In this document: positions 1 through 9,042 of the stretch, one piece after another | Layout: each line of letters begins with the position of its first letter | Numbering within the stretch: the first letter of the stretch is position 1 | DNA from: a virus | Virus record (IMG/VR): IMGVR_UViG_3300027365_000011 | Span: 19,478-83,477 of that record | DNA length: 64,000 nt | Reading direction: 5' to 3' (one strand) | Program-made: the position numbers and the translations under genes | The notes under the pieces: model-generated | The model's input: only the letters and a program-made list of their open reading frames with translations | Database searches by the model: none | Told to the model about the DNA's origin: nothing

Positions 1-1
1 C

Positions 2-175
2 AACCACGGCGATGCCGGCTATGTCGCGGCCGACGCCATCACCGCGGTGCCGTTCAAGCACCCGGTCGGCACCGACCTGCGCCACCGCGACACCCTCTAT
101 GAGCTGGCGTACCGGACCATCCACCCCTACAACGGCCGGGCCTGGTTCCGCCGCCTCAAGTTCGTCAAGGCATAA
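2..175 (+). CDS. C-terminal end of an unidentified structural gene (partial)
   Basis: The reading frame is open from the window edge and stops with TAA at 173-175, giving 57 residues. It ends in an aromatic and basic stretch (WFRRLKFVKA). It lies 55 bases before the next gene in the tail cluster and is read in the same direction, so a head-completion or tail protein is likely. No motif identifies it, and the start is outside the window. Confidence 0.6.
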   Translation, partial: NHGDAGYVAADAITAVPFKHPVGTDLRHRDTLYELAYRTIHPYNGRAWFRRLKFVKA

Positions 176-230
176 CCCTCTCGACACGCCGGCCCGCCAG
201 GGCCGGCCCTGACGCAAGGACCAGGCAGCT

Positions 231-599
231 ATGACGCAGACCACTATCGAGATCCACAACCCCACCGGCTCCAGTGTCACCTACCTGAGCCGTGGGGTCC
301 GCCTGCGCGCGCCGAGCGGCCGCAGCCGGCACATCGTCAGCCACGCGGATGCCGACCTGCTGCGCGACCATTTCAAGGCTTACGCGCCGCGCGTGACGGT
401 AACGGGCGTGCCAGCACCGGATGCTCCGGCCGAGACGGCAGACGCCGAGACGGACCCGGCCGAGGATGCCGCGGGCGACGACACCGAAACGACCCAGGCG
501 GACGACGCACAGGCCACCACTCGCAACACCGGCAGGGCACAGCGCGCCCGGCGTTCCGCCAAGGGCAAGACTTCCGGCGATGAAGGCGACAGCGCATGA
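231..599 (+). CDS. Small protein upstream of tail sheath, unknown function
   Basis: This 122-residue protein starts at ATG 231 after an AGGACCAGG-like ribosome site. Residues 1-65 look folded, with beta-type patterns; residues 65-105 are a low-complexity Asp/Glu/Ala/Thr run and the tail is Arg/Lys-rich. Its stop overlaps the start of the sheath gene by 4 bases, so the two are translationally coupled. The position suggests a tail-completion or neck protein. I recognise no family. Confidence 0.7.
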   Translation: MTQTTIEIHNPTGSSVTYLSRGVRLRAPSGRSRHIVSHADADLLRDHFKAYAPRVTVTGVPAPDAPAETADAETDPAEDAAGDDTETTQADDAQATTRNTGRAQRARRSAKGKTSGDEGDSA

Positions 600-2155
600 T
601 TAAGCAGACCATCACCAATGCGGCCGGCGTGAGCGTCCTGCCGCTGATCGACAACACCTACCGCACCTCGACCGGCGGCGTCGGCGTGGCGGCCTGTGCG
701 CTCGAAGCCCCCAAGGGGCCGGTCGGGCGCCCGGTCTATGTCACCGACGCCACCTGGCGCGACGTGTTCGGCAAGCCCTACCATCCCCGCGAGGGCGGCA
801 AGGCGGAAGGCCTGCGCCACCTGGGCGAAGCGGCCAAGGAATGCCAGGGCGTGCAAGTCATGCGCGTGCTGGCCGAGGATGCGCAGTTCCCGAGCATCAC
901 CTTCAACAGCGCCGGGTCCACCGAAGCTGTCACCACCGACGCCCATGCCTATGGCACCAGCCTGACCGCCGGCGCGGGCATCGCCCTGATCGTCTACCCC
1001 AAGGACGGCGATCCCTCGACCCGGCGCAAGCTCAACGTCAGCAAGGTCGACACCGACAAGCAGCGCGTCACCCTGCAGGTGCTCGAGCCCGACAGCCTGG
1101 GCGACGACCAGGTGGTCGAATCGCTGACCTTCGGCTTCGACCCCGACGACGTGGACGACATGGGCGCCCCGGCGTTCGTGGAAGCCGTGTTCGAGAACCA
1201 GTCCACGCGCCTCGAGGCCGTGCTGGGGCCGGACGCCAGCCTGGCGGATTTCACCGCCTCCAGCGCGCCGATTGCCTTCGCCGGCGGCACCAACGGCAGC
1301 GCCCCGACCGCGGCCGATTACATCGCCGCCTGGGACGCCTTCCGCGACATGCGGGTCGACCTGGACTTCATGTTCGCCGCCGGCACCTATGACGAGACCG
1401 TGCTGGGCAACGCCAAGGACATCGCCGATGGCCGCCTGGTGCAGTTCTACTATGACGCGCCGCCGACGATGCGCAACGCCGCGGCCGCCCAGTGGCTCAT
1501 GGATCTCGGCATCAGCTCCCGCCAGATTCAGGCCGCCCACGGCGCCTACAGCTTCATCGACCCCTACTACGGCGGCCGCGCGGTGTGGGGCTATTCCGGG
1601 GCCATGGCCGCAGCGCGGGCACGCAGCAACGCCCGCGTTACCGGCAACGTGCCGGGCGTGCATTACTCGCTGGCCGGCACCAAGCGTGGCTATGTCGATC
1701 GCCGCGGCGCACGCCCCCTGTACGGCGACGACCCGCTCAACAAGGAAGCCCTCTATGACGCGCGGCTCAACCCGATCCTCGCCAACGCGGGCGGCTCCGG
1801 GGTCATCATCGGTGACGACCTGACCACCCACTACGAGGAAAACTACAGCCGCTTCGGCTGGGTCACGAGCATTTCCAACTACATCACCCAGCGCTTCCTG
1901 CTGGCGGCGGCCGCGGCCAAGTTCGAGCCGGACGGCCTGACGCGCGAACTCCTTCACGACCTTCTCAGCGAGATCATGGAGGAAATGGTCACGGCCGGCG
2001 CCCTGGTGCCGCCGCGCAATCCCGAGGTGGACGGCACGTCGCCCTACATTCTCACCATCGAACAGCTCGAAATCGACCTGTGGAAAGCGACTTGGGAAAT
2101 CTGCCCGACCGGGGCGGCCCGTCGCATCGCCGGCCAGCCGGCGCTTATCAAGTAA
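596..2155 (+). CDS. Contractile tail sheath protein
   Basis: The 519-residue product has the usual size of a myovirus tail sheath subunit. Its C-terminal half carries the sheath pattern LYDARLNPILANAGGSGVII followed by an aromatic segment and a final helix-strand unit (EIDLWKATWEICPTGAARRI). It would polymerise around the tail tube and contract on infection. The start at 596 overlaps the stop of the preceding gene, and the next gene follows after 12 bases with its own ribosome site. This gene defines the phage as myovirus-type. The call rests on recognised sequence pattern plus the tube and baseplate genes around it. Confidence 0.85.
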   Translation: MIKQTITNAAGVSVLPLIDNTYRTSTGGVGVAACALEAPKGPVGRPVYVTDATWRDVFGKPYHPREGGKAEGLRHLGEAAKECQGVQVMRVLAEDAQFPSITFNSAGSTEAVTTDAHAYGTSLTAGAGIALIVYPKDGDPSTRRKLNVSKVDTDKQRVTLQVLEPDSLGDDQVVESLTFGFDPDDVDDMGAPAFVEAVFENQSTRLEAVLGPDASLADFTASSAPIAFAGGTNGSAPTAADYIAAWDAFRDMRVDLDFMFAAGTYDETVLGNAKDIADGRLVQFYYDAPPTMRNAAAAQWLMDLGISSRQIQAAHGAYSFIDPYYGGRAVWGYSGAMAAARARSNARVTGNVPGVHYSLAGTKRGYVDRRGARPLYGDDPLNKEALYDARLNPILANAGGSGVIIGDDLTTHYEENYSRFGWVTSISNYITQRFLLAAAAAKFEPDGLTRELLHDLLSEIMEEMVTAGALVPPRNPEVDGTSPYILTIEQLEIDLWKATWEICPTGAARRIAGQPALIK

Positions 2156-2167
2156 CGGAGACCGATC

Positions 2168-2851
2168 ATGCACAACCTGCTGCTGGGGAGCGCCGATGCC
2201 GACGTGTTCGGCGACTTCCGCCCCGGGAATCACCCGGTGCTCGAAAGCGCCGGGCAGCCGCGCAGCGACAGCGAGATGGATGCCCTCATCCTCGAGGCGG
2301 CCGAAACCCAGCTTCGCGCCGCCGCCATGGGCGCGGCGCTGACCTGGATCGACGACGGCGACTGGACCGCCGACACCCTGGACGCCCTCGCCCAAGGGCT
2401 CTCCGCCGGTGACGAGGGTGATGAAGACGACGAAGGCGACATGAGCGATGACGAACAGGCGGAGTACGACGCCCTGCTCGACACGCTCGGCGACGCCTTC
2501 GTCTACCTCGGCGCCGATGAAGACAACGTGGAGCAGGCGATCAACGGCGACGACGACGCCTGCCAGCTACTCGGGCAGCGGCTGTCCGACCGCCTGGACG
2601 AAACGACTCAGGATGACGATGACCTGGTGAGCGAGTTTTCCGTGGGCGGCACGCTGGTCATGGAGAGTCTCAAGAAAGTCATTCGCGACGGCGAAGTGAA
2701 GTGGGTCCGCAAGAAGAAGCGCCGCCGCAAGAAGCGTCTGACCGCGAAGCAGCGGGCCGCGCTCAAGAAGGCGCGCCGCAAGTCCAACAACGCGGCCGCC
2801 AAGCGCTCTCGCAAGCGCTCCATGCGCCGCCGCCGGCAGATGGGGCTGTAA
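2168..2851 (+). CDS. Charge-segregated virion-associated protein
   Basis: The 227-residue protein has two opposite halves. Residues about 75-165 are very acidic (long Asp/Glu runs), while residues about 175-227 are strongly basic, with a KKKRRRKKR run and further Arg/Lys clusters to the end. No enzyme motif is visible. It sits between the sheath and a tail protein, 12 bases after the sheath stop, so a virion role is likely. A basic tail of this type could bind DNA or another acidic protein, but that is inference. Confidence 0.7.
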   Translation: MHNLLLGSADADVFGDFRPGNHPVLESAGQPRSDSEMDALILEAAETQLRAAAMGAALTWIDDGDWTADTLDALAQGLSAGDEGDEDDEGDMSDDEQAEYDALLDTLGDAFVYLGADEDNVEQAINGDDDACQLLGQRLSDRLDETTQDDDDLVSEFSVGGTLVMESLKKVIRDGEVKWVRKKKRRRKKRLTAKQRAALKKARRKSNNAAAKRSRKRSMRRRRQMGL

Positions 2852-2854
2852 GCC

Positions 2855-3430
2855 ATGTCATCGCGTGTCGGCAACAACGACTCGGAACTGTCCGATCATC
2901 TTAAGGCCTTCATCCAGACCCGGGATGCCCTGGTGGTGGGGATCATCGGCGAGGGCTCGAGCCGTGAGCTGACCGCGATGTGGGAAGCGCCGTTCGAGAA
3001 CGAGACGCCCGGGGCGATGCTCTCCAAGACCTCCGGGCTGGCGCAGATGGGCACGGACACGACCTCGAAGACCAAGCTCAACACCACCCAGGTATGGTCC
3101 GGCACCATGCCGCTGGTGTTTTCCCTGGTCCTCGAGCTGTACGCCATCCATGACGCCTACGCCGAAGTGCAGGCCGCCGTGGTGGAGCTGGAAAAGGCCG
3201 CCTCGCCCGAGCTCAACGGCGCGACCCCCATGGGGCGCATCCCCGAGAAGACGATCGCGCTCAACGCCGGGCGCCAGATCATCTACCCGGAGTGCGTCAT
3301 CACCAGTATCAGCCGACAACTCGACGGGCCGATCAGCCACGAAGGCTACCCGCTCCAGGGCCAACTGACCCTGCAGCTCGAGACGGTCGGCACCGTCAAT
3401 CGCTCAGACATACCCAGCACCTTCGGGTAA
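2855..3430 (+). CDS. Tail/baseplate structural protein, tube-junction-like
   Basis: This 191-residue protein starts 3 bases after the previous stop. It has a hydrophobic beta-rich core (VWSGTMPLVFSLVLELYAIHD), then a helical linker with ASPELNG, then a beta-rich end. The pattern and place, between sheath and tube, suggest a tube-baseplate junction protein of the T4 gp48/gp54 type or a second tube-like subunit, but I cannot confirm the family. It is read as part of one tail operon. Confidence 0.7.
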   Translation: MSSRVGNNDSELSDHLKAFIQTRDALVVGIIGEGSSRELTAMWEAPFENETPGAMLSKTSGLAQMGTDTTSKTKLNTTQVWSGTMPLVFSLVLELYAIHDAYAEVQAAVVELEKAASPELNGATPMGRIPEKTIALNAGRQIIYPECVITSISRQLDGPISHEGYPLQGQLTLQLETVGTVNRSDIPSTFG

Positions 3431-3441
3431 AGGAGACCCAC

Positions 3442-3948
3442 ATGGCAAAGATCACCGGGGCGTCCGGCAACACCGAGCTGTTCCAGAAGTCCTACAACAC
3501 GCATGTCGCCAAGGGCGAAGGCCTCATCGGCACCGACTTCCTGCTCGAGATCGAGGGGTTCGAGGATAACGCCACGCTGATTCAGGCCGCCCAGCTCCCG
3601 CCGCTGATGCGCGAGATGATCGAGTCCTACGGCCCGATGGGCGTGCGCGTGCTCCAGCAGGGCAACTACAACAACGCCGCCGAGATCCCGATCACCTTCA
3701 AGGAGGTCATCAAGGGCGACGTGTACAAGATGGTCCGCGATTGGGTCGTCAACAAGCGTTACCTGCGCTGCCGGCTCAAGGCCACCCCGGAGTCGATGAA
3801 CGGCAAGGGCGCCAGCGCCCACAACTTCACCATGCACGACTGCTGGCTGAGCCTCGATGGCGTCGACCTGTCGGTCGAGGACCGTGCCGCCCTGGTCAAG
3901 CCGGCCGGCACGCTCTACGCCAACTACATCGAGCCCGAAGTCGCATAA
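3442..3948 (+). CDS. Tail tube protein (probable)
   Basis: The chosen ATG at 3442 follows an AAGGAG ribosome site and gives 168 residues, the usual tail tube length; the longer frame upstream overlaps the previous gene. The sequence alternates beta-type segments (FLLEIEGFEDNATLIQAAQL, then RVLQQGNYNNAAEIPITFKE) typical of the tube fold that follows the sheath gene in contractile phages. It would form the inner tube through which DNA passes. A tube initiator protein is the alternative, since the 4530 gene has a similar look. Confidence 0.7.
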   Translation: MAKITGASGNTELFQKSYNTHVAKGEGLIGTDFLLEIEGFEDNATLIQAAQLPPLMREMIESYGPMGVRVLQQGNYNNAAEIPITFKEVIKGDVYKMVRDWVVNKRYLRCRLKATPESMNGKGASAHNFTMHDCWLSLDGVDLSVEDRAALVKPAGTLYANYIEPEVA

Positions 3949-3957
3949 GGAGCCCCC

Positions 3958-4527
3958 ATGACCCCGCTGGACCTGCTGGACGACGTGAAAGCCCGCTTCC
4001 CGCTGCTGCTGGTGCAGGACACCGGCCAGCAGCAGCGCCTGCTGCGCCTGGCGCTTCGCACCTACCAGGACAAGGCGGGGCATATCGCGGCGCTGCGTCT
4101 CGACGGCTCGAGCCTGGCGGCCGATCCCGTCGTCACCGCCCCGCCGCACGCCCTCGCCCCGATCGGGGGCGTGGACGCGCGCGGCAAGACCGTGTTTCTC
4201 CACGAACAGGATAGTGTCAGCGGCCCGCAATGGGCGCTGGCACTGGATGCGACCCATGAGCCGCCCTTCACCCTGCGCTACTTCTTCGACTTCGCCGGCC
4301 TGGACCTCGCCGCCGACTCCCTGCCGCACGGCACGGTGGGCCTGATTGGCGACTACCTGTATGCCCTGCTGGACATTCTTAACACCCAGCGCCAGCGCCA
4401 GGTTAACCAGGCCAGCGAGATCCCCGCAGACCACCTGCGCGGCGACGCCGAGCTGCTGCAAGCCAAGGAGAACGTCGAGCTGGCCATGCAGGAGCAACAA
4501 GCCATCATCCCGAGCATCATGGCCTAA
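3958..4527 (+). CDS. Tail-region protein, unknown function
   Basis: This 189-residue protein has a helical N-terminus (DLLDDVKARFP; QQRLLRLALRTYQDKAG), a central beta-rich part and a C-terminal long helix rich in Gln and Glu. It starts at ATG 3958 after an AAGGAG site, 9 bases from the tube gene. The layout resembles head-tail or tail-completion proteins, but no family is recognised. Its stop is 2 bases from the next start. Confidence 0.65.
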   Translation: MTPLDLLDDVKARFPLLLVQDTGQQQRLLRLALRTYQDKAGHIAALRLDGSSLAADPVVTAPPHALAPIGGVDARGKTVFLHEQDSVSGPQWALALDATHEPPFTLRYFFDFAGLDLAADSLPHGTVGLIGDYLYALLDILNTQRQRQVNQASEIPADHLRGDAELLQAKENVELAMQEQQAIIPSIMA

Positions 4528-4529
4528 AC

Positions 4530-5093
4530 ATGGCACTGACCCGACCGCCCCGAGCCGGCACGCCGCGCTCCACGCCCCGCCGCTACGGCGACTCCAACCT
4601 GTCGGCGATGAAGGCCCTCTCGAAGCGGATGGTCAATACGCACTTCCGCGAAGGCTGGCAGTACCGGGTCGAGATCGAGGAGGCCCCGGCCGACTGGGAG
4701 CTGTACTGCAAGGGCGTGTCGTTCACGCCGATCGAGCTGGAGTCCGCCGAGCAGCGGGTCGGCGCCCACTACCTCAACTACCTCAACGGCATCCGCCCGG
4801 TGGCGGTATCGATGACGATGCGGGACAACCAGGACGGGCGCATTGTCGACTGGTTCGAGGCCTGGACGGCGAAAATCGTCTCCCCGGCGGGCACCTGGAG
4901 CCTGCCGGCCGATTACCTGCGCACCCTGCGCCTGTTCCGGCTCGACTACAACGGCGGCGCCACGCTGTACAAGGAGCTGCGCGTCCAGCCGCAAATGTGC
5001 GGCGAGCTGACCGAATCCGTGGAGCCCGGCGGCGGGCTGCTGGAGTTCCCGCTGACGGTCCAGGAGTTCCGCGGCTTCGGCAAGCACTACTGA
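4530..5093 (+). CDS. Tail tube-like or baseplate protein
   Basis: The 187-residue product has a basic, Pro-rich N-terminus followed by beta-rich segments with repeated aromatic residues (GWQYRVEIEEAP, HYLNYLNGIRP, VDWFEAWTAKI). This pattern resembles the tail-tube fold used by tube initiators at the baseplate, so a tube-baseplate junction role is plausible. It is the last gene before a 74-base gap that holds a promoter-like AT-rich segment and a partial family-1 operator at 5106-5122. Confidence 0.6.
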   Translation: MALTRPPRAGTPRSTPRRYGDSNLSAMKALSKRMVNTHFREGWQYRVEIEEAPADWELYCKGVSFTPIELESAEQRVGAHYLNYLNGIRPVAVSMTMRDNQDGRIVDWFEAWTAKIVSPAGTWSLPADYLRTLRLFRLDYNGGATLYKELRVQPQMCGELTESVEPGGGLLEFPLTVQEFRGFGKHY

Positions 5094-5105
5094 CTTTCCT
5101 ATCGA

Positions 5106-5122
5106 GTAACAGTCCGTTACCT
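5106..5122 (+). promoter_or_regulatory. Possible weak family-1 operator before the tail chaperone
   Basis: GTAAC, 5 bases, GTTACCT forms an inverted repeat in the only real gap of the tail cluster. The spacing differs from the main family-1 operators, and only one arm matches TTACCT. An AT-rich TAGAAT lies 9 bases downstream, so a late promoter here is possible. Confidence 0.3.
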
Positions 5123-5167
5123 CAGATGATAGAATCGGCACCATGACACCGCCTCATGGAGCCGCCC

Positions 5168-5947
5168 ATGTCGATCCCCCCTTTCAACCTGCCCTCGGAC
5201 CCCGGCACGACCGTTCACCTGCGCGAAGCGACCGTGGCGGACTGCGAACAGTTTGCCGACACCGAGCCGGGTCACACCGAGCGCGTGGCCAGCACCGTGC
5301 TCAACACCCTGCAGGCCGATCCGGCGGCCTTCACCGATGCCCGCGACTGGACGGCCGACGATCGCATCCTGGCGGCGTTCTGGTATCACGCCCACACCGC
5401 GACGGATACCAGCATCCACCTTCCCTACGGCTGCCCGCACTGTGGCGATGAGCATGACGCCCTGATCCACCTCAACGACCTGGCGGCCGGCTACCGGGCC
5501 ATTCAGGGGCGGGCCTACCGGAACATCGAGCACGACGGCCAGACGCTGGAGGTGCGCCCCCTGGACGGCCACGCCATGGAGGAGATCGAGCAGCTTCGGA
5601 GCGAGGCCGGCGAGCCGGGCACCGCCGATTACGAACGCATCATGGCGCTGATCGAGCGCCACCGGATCGTCGCCGCCCTGACCCCGCCCGACTACCAGGG
5701 CGTTAGAGACTCACGCATTGCCGACATGGAGCGCGTCGTGCGCGGGCTGACCCTGAGCCGCTTCGAGGCCTTGCGCGAAAGCGTCGAGGCCGCCTGGCGT
5801 GACATGGCCCACGGGCTGGAGACGGAGCTGGTCGATGGCGAGTGCCTGCTACTCACGCCGCCGGTGAACTGCGACCAGGAGGCCGGGCACAACACCCGGC
5901 TCAGGTTTCCGGTTCGGTGGGGCGACTATCTTCCGCGACTACGGTAA
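5168..5947 (+). CDS. Tail assembly chaperone (baseplate hub assembly gp26-like)
   Basis: ATG 5168 follows a GGAG ribosome site and gives 259 residues. A CPHCGDEH zinc-type motif lies near residue 91, as in T4 gp26-like baseplate assembly chaperones encoded just before the tape measure gene. The rest is mainly helical. Its stop at 5945-5947 is only 6 bases before the tape measure reading frame. The same leader (CTCATGGAGCCGCC) recurs before the last gene of the window. A frameshifted longer product, listed separately, is likely. The protein should act in tail assembly and be absent from, or minor in, the virion. Confidence 0.7.
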   Translation: MSIPPFNLPSDPGTTVHLREATVADCEQFADTEPGHTERVASTVLNTLQADPAAFTDARDWTADDRILAAFWYHAHTATDTSIHLPYGCPHCGDEHDALIHLNDLAAGYRAIQGRAYRNIEHDGQTLEVRPLDGHAMEEIEQLRSEAGEPGTADYERIMALIERHRIVAALTPPDYQGVRDSRIADMERVVRGLTLSRFEALRESVEAAWRDMAHGLETELVDGECLLLTPPVNCDQEAGHNTRLRFPVRWGDYLPRLR

Positions 5948-6095
5948 GAGCGCATGGCTGACGATCATCAACAACCTGGCCCTGTGGGCGAATCAGGACG
6001 CGGCGAGCGTGCTGGCGCTGCCCAAGACGACCGCCCTGAACCTCGAGCGCGGCCTGCACAAGAAGCTCAAGGAAATGGAAAAGGCGCACCGGTAG
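5168..6095 (+). CDS. Frameshift-extended tail assembly chaperone (predicted -2 shift)
   Basis: Past the slippery run GGGGCGA (5919-5925) another frame stays open to TAG 6093-6095 and encodes a protein-like 57-residue extension: WLTIINNLALWANQDAASVL, then a helix ending KKLKEMEKAHR. A -2 shift on the GGC codon at 5921-5923 joins it to the chaperone for a total of about 309 residues. Phage Mu is known to make its chaperone fusion by a -2 shift at a similar G-run. The frame used by the tape measure over this stretch reads as low-complexity noise, which supports the extension as the real coding content. Confidence 0.65.
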
Positions 6096-9040
6096 TCACA
6101 CCGATCGATCTGTCGCCGTTGGACCCGGCGCGCAACGGCGTGCTCGAGGCCCTGGGGCGCATCGAGCGCAACACCGCCGGCACGCGCCAGGCCGTCCGGC
6201 GTGACGGCGCGACAACGGCTCGGGCCGAGCCTCGCCGGGATGCCCGAGGACGTTTCGTGGCGGACGGGGGGCAAGGCAGCCTGCGCCAGCAGATTACCCG
6301 CGTCCGACGCATCGAACGCAGCGTGGAGCGCTCCCTGCCCGATCGGCCCGCGCCGGCCCCCGCCGAACGTCGAGCCCCCGGCGTGCCGACGACAGAACGG
6401 GGCGCGCCCCCGGCGATAGATACCCGCCCTGCCCCGCGGCGGCGCTCCCCGGCATCCACGTCGGGCACCGATGACACGCCCCAGGCCGCGGCCAAAGCCG
6501 CCGCCCGAGCCACGGCGGAGGCCACCACCCAGGCGGAGTCCGCGCCGGCCGGGCGGGACGTGGATGCCCCGCGACAGGACCAGGCGACGGGCAATGACGC
6601 CCCCGCACGCGAGCGCACCGCCCCCGTGCTGACACCCGCCCAGTTGCGCGCGCTGGCGTTGCGCGATGACAGCGGCCGGTTCCTGTCCCGCGAGGAAAAG
6701 GACCGCATGAGCCCGGCGGAGCTGGCCCAGGCCCGGTTGCGCGAGCAGCGCGACGCCGCCGGCGAGGACAAGCGGGACGGCGACCCGACGCTGCTGAACC
6801 GGACGCTCAAGCTGATCGGCGACAACCTGACCGATGACGGCGATGCCACGGATGCCGCCGGCACCGCGGTCGGTAATGCGTTCTATTCCTCGGCCAAGGA
6901 GTTGGGACAGGCGTACCAGGAGCTGACCGGCGAGGACTCCAACGCCCGCAAGGCCTATGAGTGGGTCCGCAACAAGCGGGCCGCCAGGGCGGGGGCTTCC
7001 GGGCAAGAGGGTTCACGCGGCACGGCCGAGGCGATCGCCGATGCCGACGCCAACCAGGCCCGGCGCGCCGACAACGCGCGGGACGCCCGCCAGGACGACC
7101 AGGAAGCGCGGCAGGCCGCCCGGGTCGAGCAGACCGACGCCCTGACCGACCAGGCCGACGACCGCCACGACGAGACGCTGGAGGCGACCGAATCGCAGAC
7201 CGAGGCGATCGAGGATGGCCTGGATGACGTGGTGGACGCCATCGAGCGCATTCCCCCGCCCGGCGGTGGCGGCGGCGGGTTCTCGCCGCTGGACATGCTG
7301 CGCGGCCGGGAGCGCGGCGGCCGATCGCCGCGGACACGCCCCGGTCGCGGTGGTCGACTGGGCCGGCTGTGGGAGGGGGTTCGCTCGCGCCTGCCCGGGC
7401 TGGGCGGAGCCGCAGCCGAAGCGGCCAGCGGCGGCGGTGCCGCCGGCTGGGGGAGCAAGCTGCTGGCCGGGGGCTCACGCCTGGCCGGGGCCGCAGCGGT
7501 TCCGTTGACGGCCCTGCTGGCCTTCCAGGGCACCAAGGACTCGCTGGGCGACAACCTCAGCGACGGCCAGAAGAACGTCGTCGCCGGCAGCGCGGCGGTG
7601 GGATCGGGCGGCGGTGCCCTGGCCGGGGCTGGCGCCGGTGCAGTGGCCGGGGCCGCCATGGGCTCCGTGGTCCCCGTGCTGGGGACCGGCATCGGTGGCG
7701 TGCTGGGCGGGCTGATCGGCGGCGCCCTGGGGGCCTGGGGCGGCGAGGAAGCCGGCAAGAAGGTCGGCGAGGCCGTGGCCGGCACCATGGACCAGGTGAA
7801 GGACGCCGCCGAGGACACCCTGGACGACCAGGAGAAAGAGCGAGCGCGGCAGGATGGCGGCGCCCGCTGGTACAACCCGCTGTCGTGGTTTTCCGGCCAG
7901 CCGGCCAGCACGCCGACCCGTTCGGCCAGCACCCCGGCCGGGGCATCCGGCGGCCGCGACGAAACGCTGCTGGAAAGCGACGAGCTGGGGCGCGTGTCCG
8001 AGAAGTACGAGTCGGGCGGCCGCGGCGTCGGCACGGTGTCCAGCGGCATCGGGGATGCCGGCGGCGTGTCCTACGGGGAGCACCAGCTTGCCTCGAGGAC
8101 CGGCACCATGCAGGCGTTTCTCGACAGCAAGGAAGGCGAGCCCTACCGCGCCGAGTTCAAGGGGATGCGCGCCGGGTCCGAGGCGTTCAGCAGCAAGTAC
8201 CGCGAGATCGCCCAGCGTGACCCCGAGGGCTTCGAGAAGGCCCAGCAGGACTACATCACCCGCACCCACTACAAGCCGGTGGAGGCGATCGCCAAGGATG
8301 CGGGGATGGACACCAGCAGCGAGGCGATCCAGGAGGCCCTGTACTCGCAGTCGGTCCAGCATAGCCGCCAGGGCAACCGCATCATCATCGAGAATGCGGT
8401 GGAGAAGGCCGGCAAGGACGCCAGCGAGGAGGAGATGGTCAACGCCATCTATGACGCCCGCACGGACTATGCCAGCCGCTACGCCAGCGCGTCGGCCACC
8501 ACCGACCGCTACCGTCGCGAGCGCCGGGACGTGCTGGCCATCGCCGGCGAGGACGACACCCCGGGCGAAACGCCCACCGTGGATGAGTCCGCCGCCCTGG
8601 CCGCCGCCGGGCAGGCCCCGACCAGCGACACGCCCGCGCGCGAGCCGCGAGTCGGCCGGCGCACCACCGCCACCATCGCCGCGGCGACCACCGATGTCAC
8701 CACACCCACCGCGGCGCGCGCCACGGCGTCCGAAGGCTCACGGGCGACCGCCCGCGCCACCCGCCTACCCGAGCCCACCACGGAGCCGGTGGACGATCGC
8801 CAGGCCGCCAAGGCCCTGCATCCGGCGCCGAAGGCCGACGAGTCGTCGCCCTCGTCGCCGCGGCGCAGCCGCCCCGCCCCATCGCCGCAACCGCCGGCCG
8901 TGGCCGCCCGCGATGGCCGTGACGGCAAGGACGGCAGCACCGGCCGCAACGGCAAGGATCGCAAGAGCGAGGGGCTGCGCGACGTGGCCATGGAGTTCGA
9001 TGACACCACGCTGACGCTGATGGCTTACGACAGGGTTTGA
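5954..9040 (+). CDS. Tape measure protein with peptidoglycan hydrolase-like domain
   Basis: The 1028-residue frame has the length, Ala/Gly/Arg bias and position of a tape measure. Residues about 40-430 are polar and helical; about 480-610 are Gly/Ala-rich hydrophobic segments likely to cross the membrane at DNA entry; about 680-865 carry KYESGGRGVGTVSSGIGDAG and VSYGEHQLAS, a signature of tail-borne lysozyme-like domains; the end has a short collagen-like DGRDGKDG stretch. ATG 5954 is the only early canonical start, but residues 1-45 overlap the frameshift extension and look non-coding. A GGAAAAGG ribosome-like site at 6078-6085 has no ATG/GTG behind it, so the true N-terminus is uncertain. 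Confidence 0.8.
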   Translation: MADDHQQPGPVGESGRGERAGAAQDDRPEPRARPAQEAQGNGKGAPVVTPIDLSPLDPARNGVLEALGRIERNTAGTRQAVRRDGATTARAEPRRDARGRFVADGGQGSLRQQITRVRRIERSVERSLPDRPAPAPAERRAPGVPTTERGAPPAIDTRPAPRRRSPASTSGTDDTPQAAAKAAARATAEATTQAESAPAGRDVDAPRQDQATGNDAPARERTAPVLTPAQLRALALRDDSGRFLSREEKDRMSPAELAQARLREQRDAAGEDKRDGDPTLLNRTLKLIGDNLTDDGDATDAAGTAVGNAFYSSAKELGQAYQELTGEDSNARKAYEWVRNKRAARAGASGQEGSRGTAEAIADADANQARRADNARDARQDDQEARQAARVEQTDALTDQADDRHDETLEATESQTEAIEDGLDDVVDAIERIPPPGGGGGGFSPLDMLRGRERGGRSPRTRPGRGGRLGRLWEGVRSRLPGLGGAAAEAASGGGAAGWGSKLLAGGSRLAGAAAVPLTALLAFQGTKDSLGDNLSDGQKNVVAGSAAVGSGGGALAGAGAGAVAGAAMGSVVPVLGTGIGGVLGGLIGGALGAWGGEEAGKKVGEAVAGTMDQVKDAAEDTLDDQEKERARQDGGARWYNPLSWFSGQPASTPTRSASTPAGASGGRDETLLESDELGRVSEKYESGGRGVGTVSSGIGDAGGVSYGEHQLASRTGTMQAFLDSKEGEPYRAEFKGMRAGSEAFSSKYREIAQRDPEGFEKAQQDYITRTHYKPVEAIAKDAGMDTSSEAIQEALYSQSVQHSRQGNRIIIENAVEKAGKDASEEEMVNAIYDARTDYASRYASASATTDRYRRERRDVLAIAGEDDTPGETPTVDESAALAAAGQAPTSDTPAREPRVGRRTTATIAAATTDVTTPTAARATASEGSRATARATRLPEPTTEPVDDRQAAKALHPAPKADESSPSSPRRSRPAPSPQPPAVAARDGRDGKDGSTGRNGKDRKSEGLRDVAMEFDDTTLTLMAYDRV

Positions 9041-9042
9041 GC

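Noticed and set aside
380-2395. 671-residue minus-strand open frame opposite the sheath
   Set aside because: It is a shadow of the sheath gene caused by high G+C; no ribosome site, and the plus-strand protein is clearly real.
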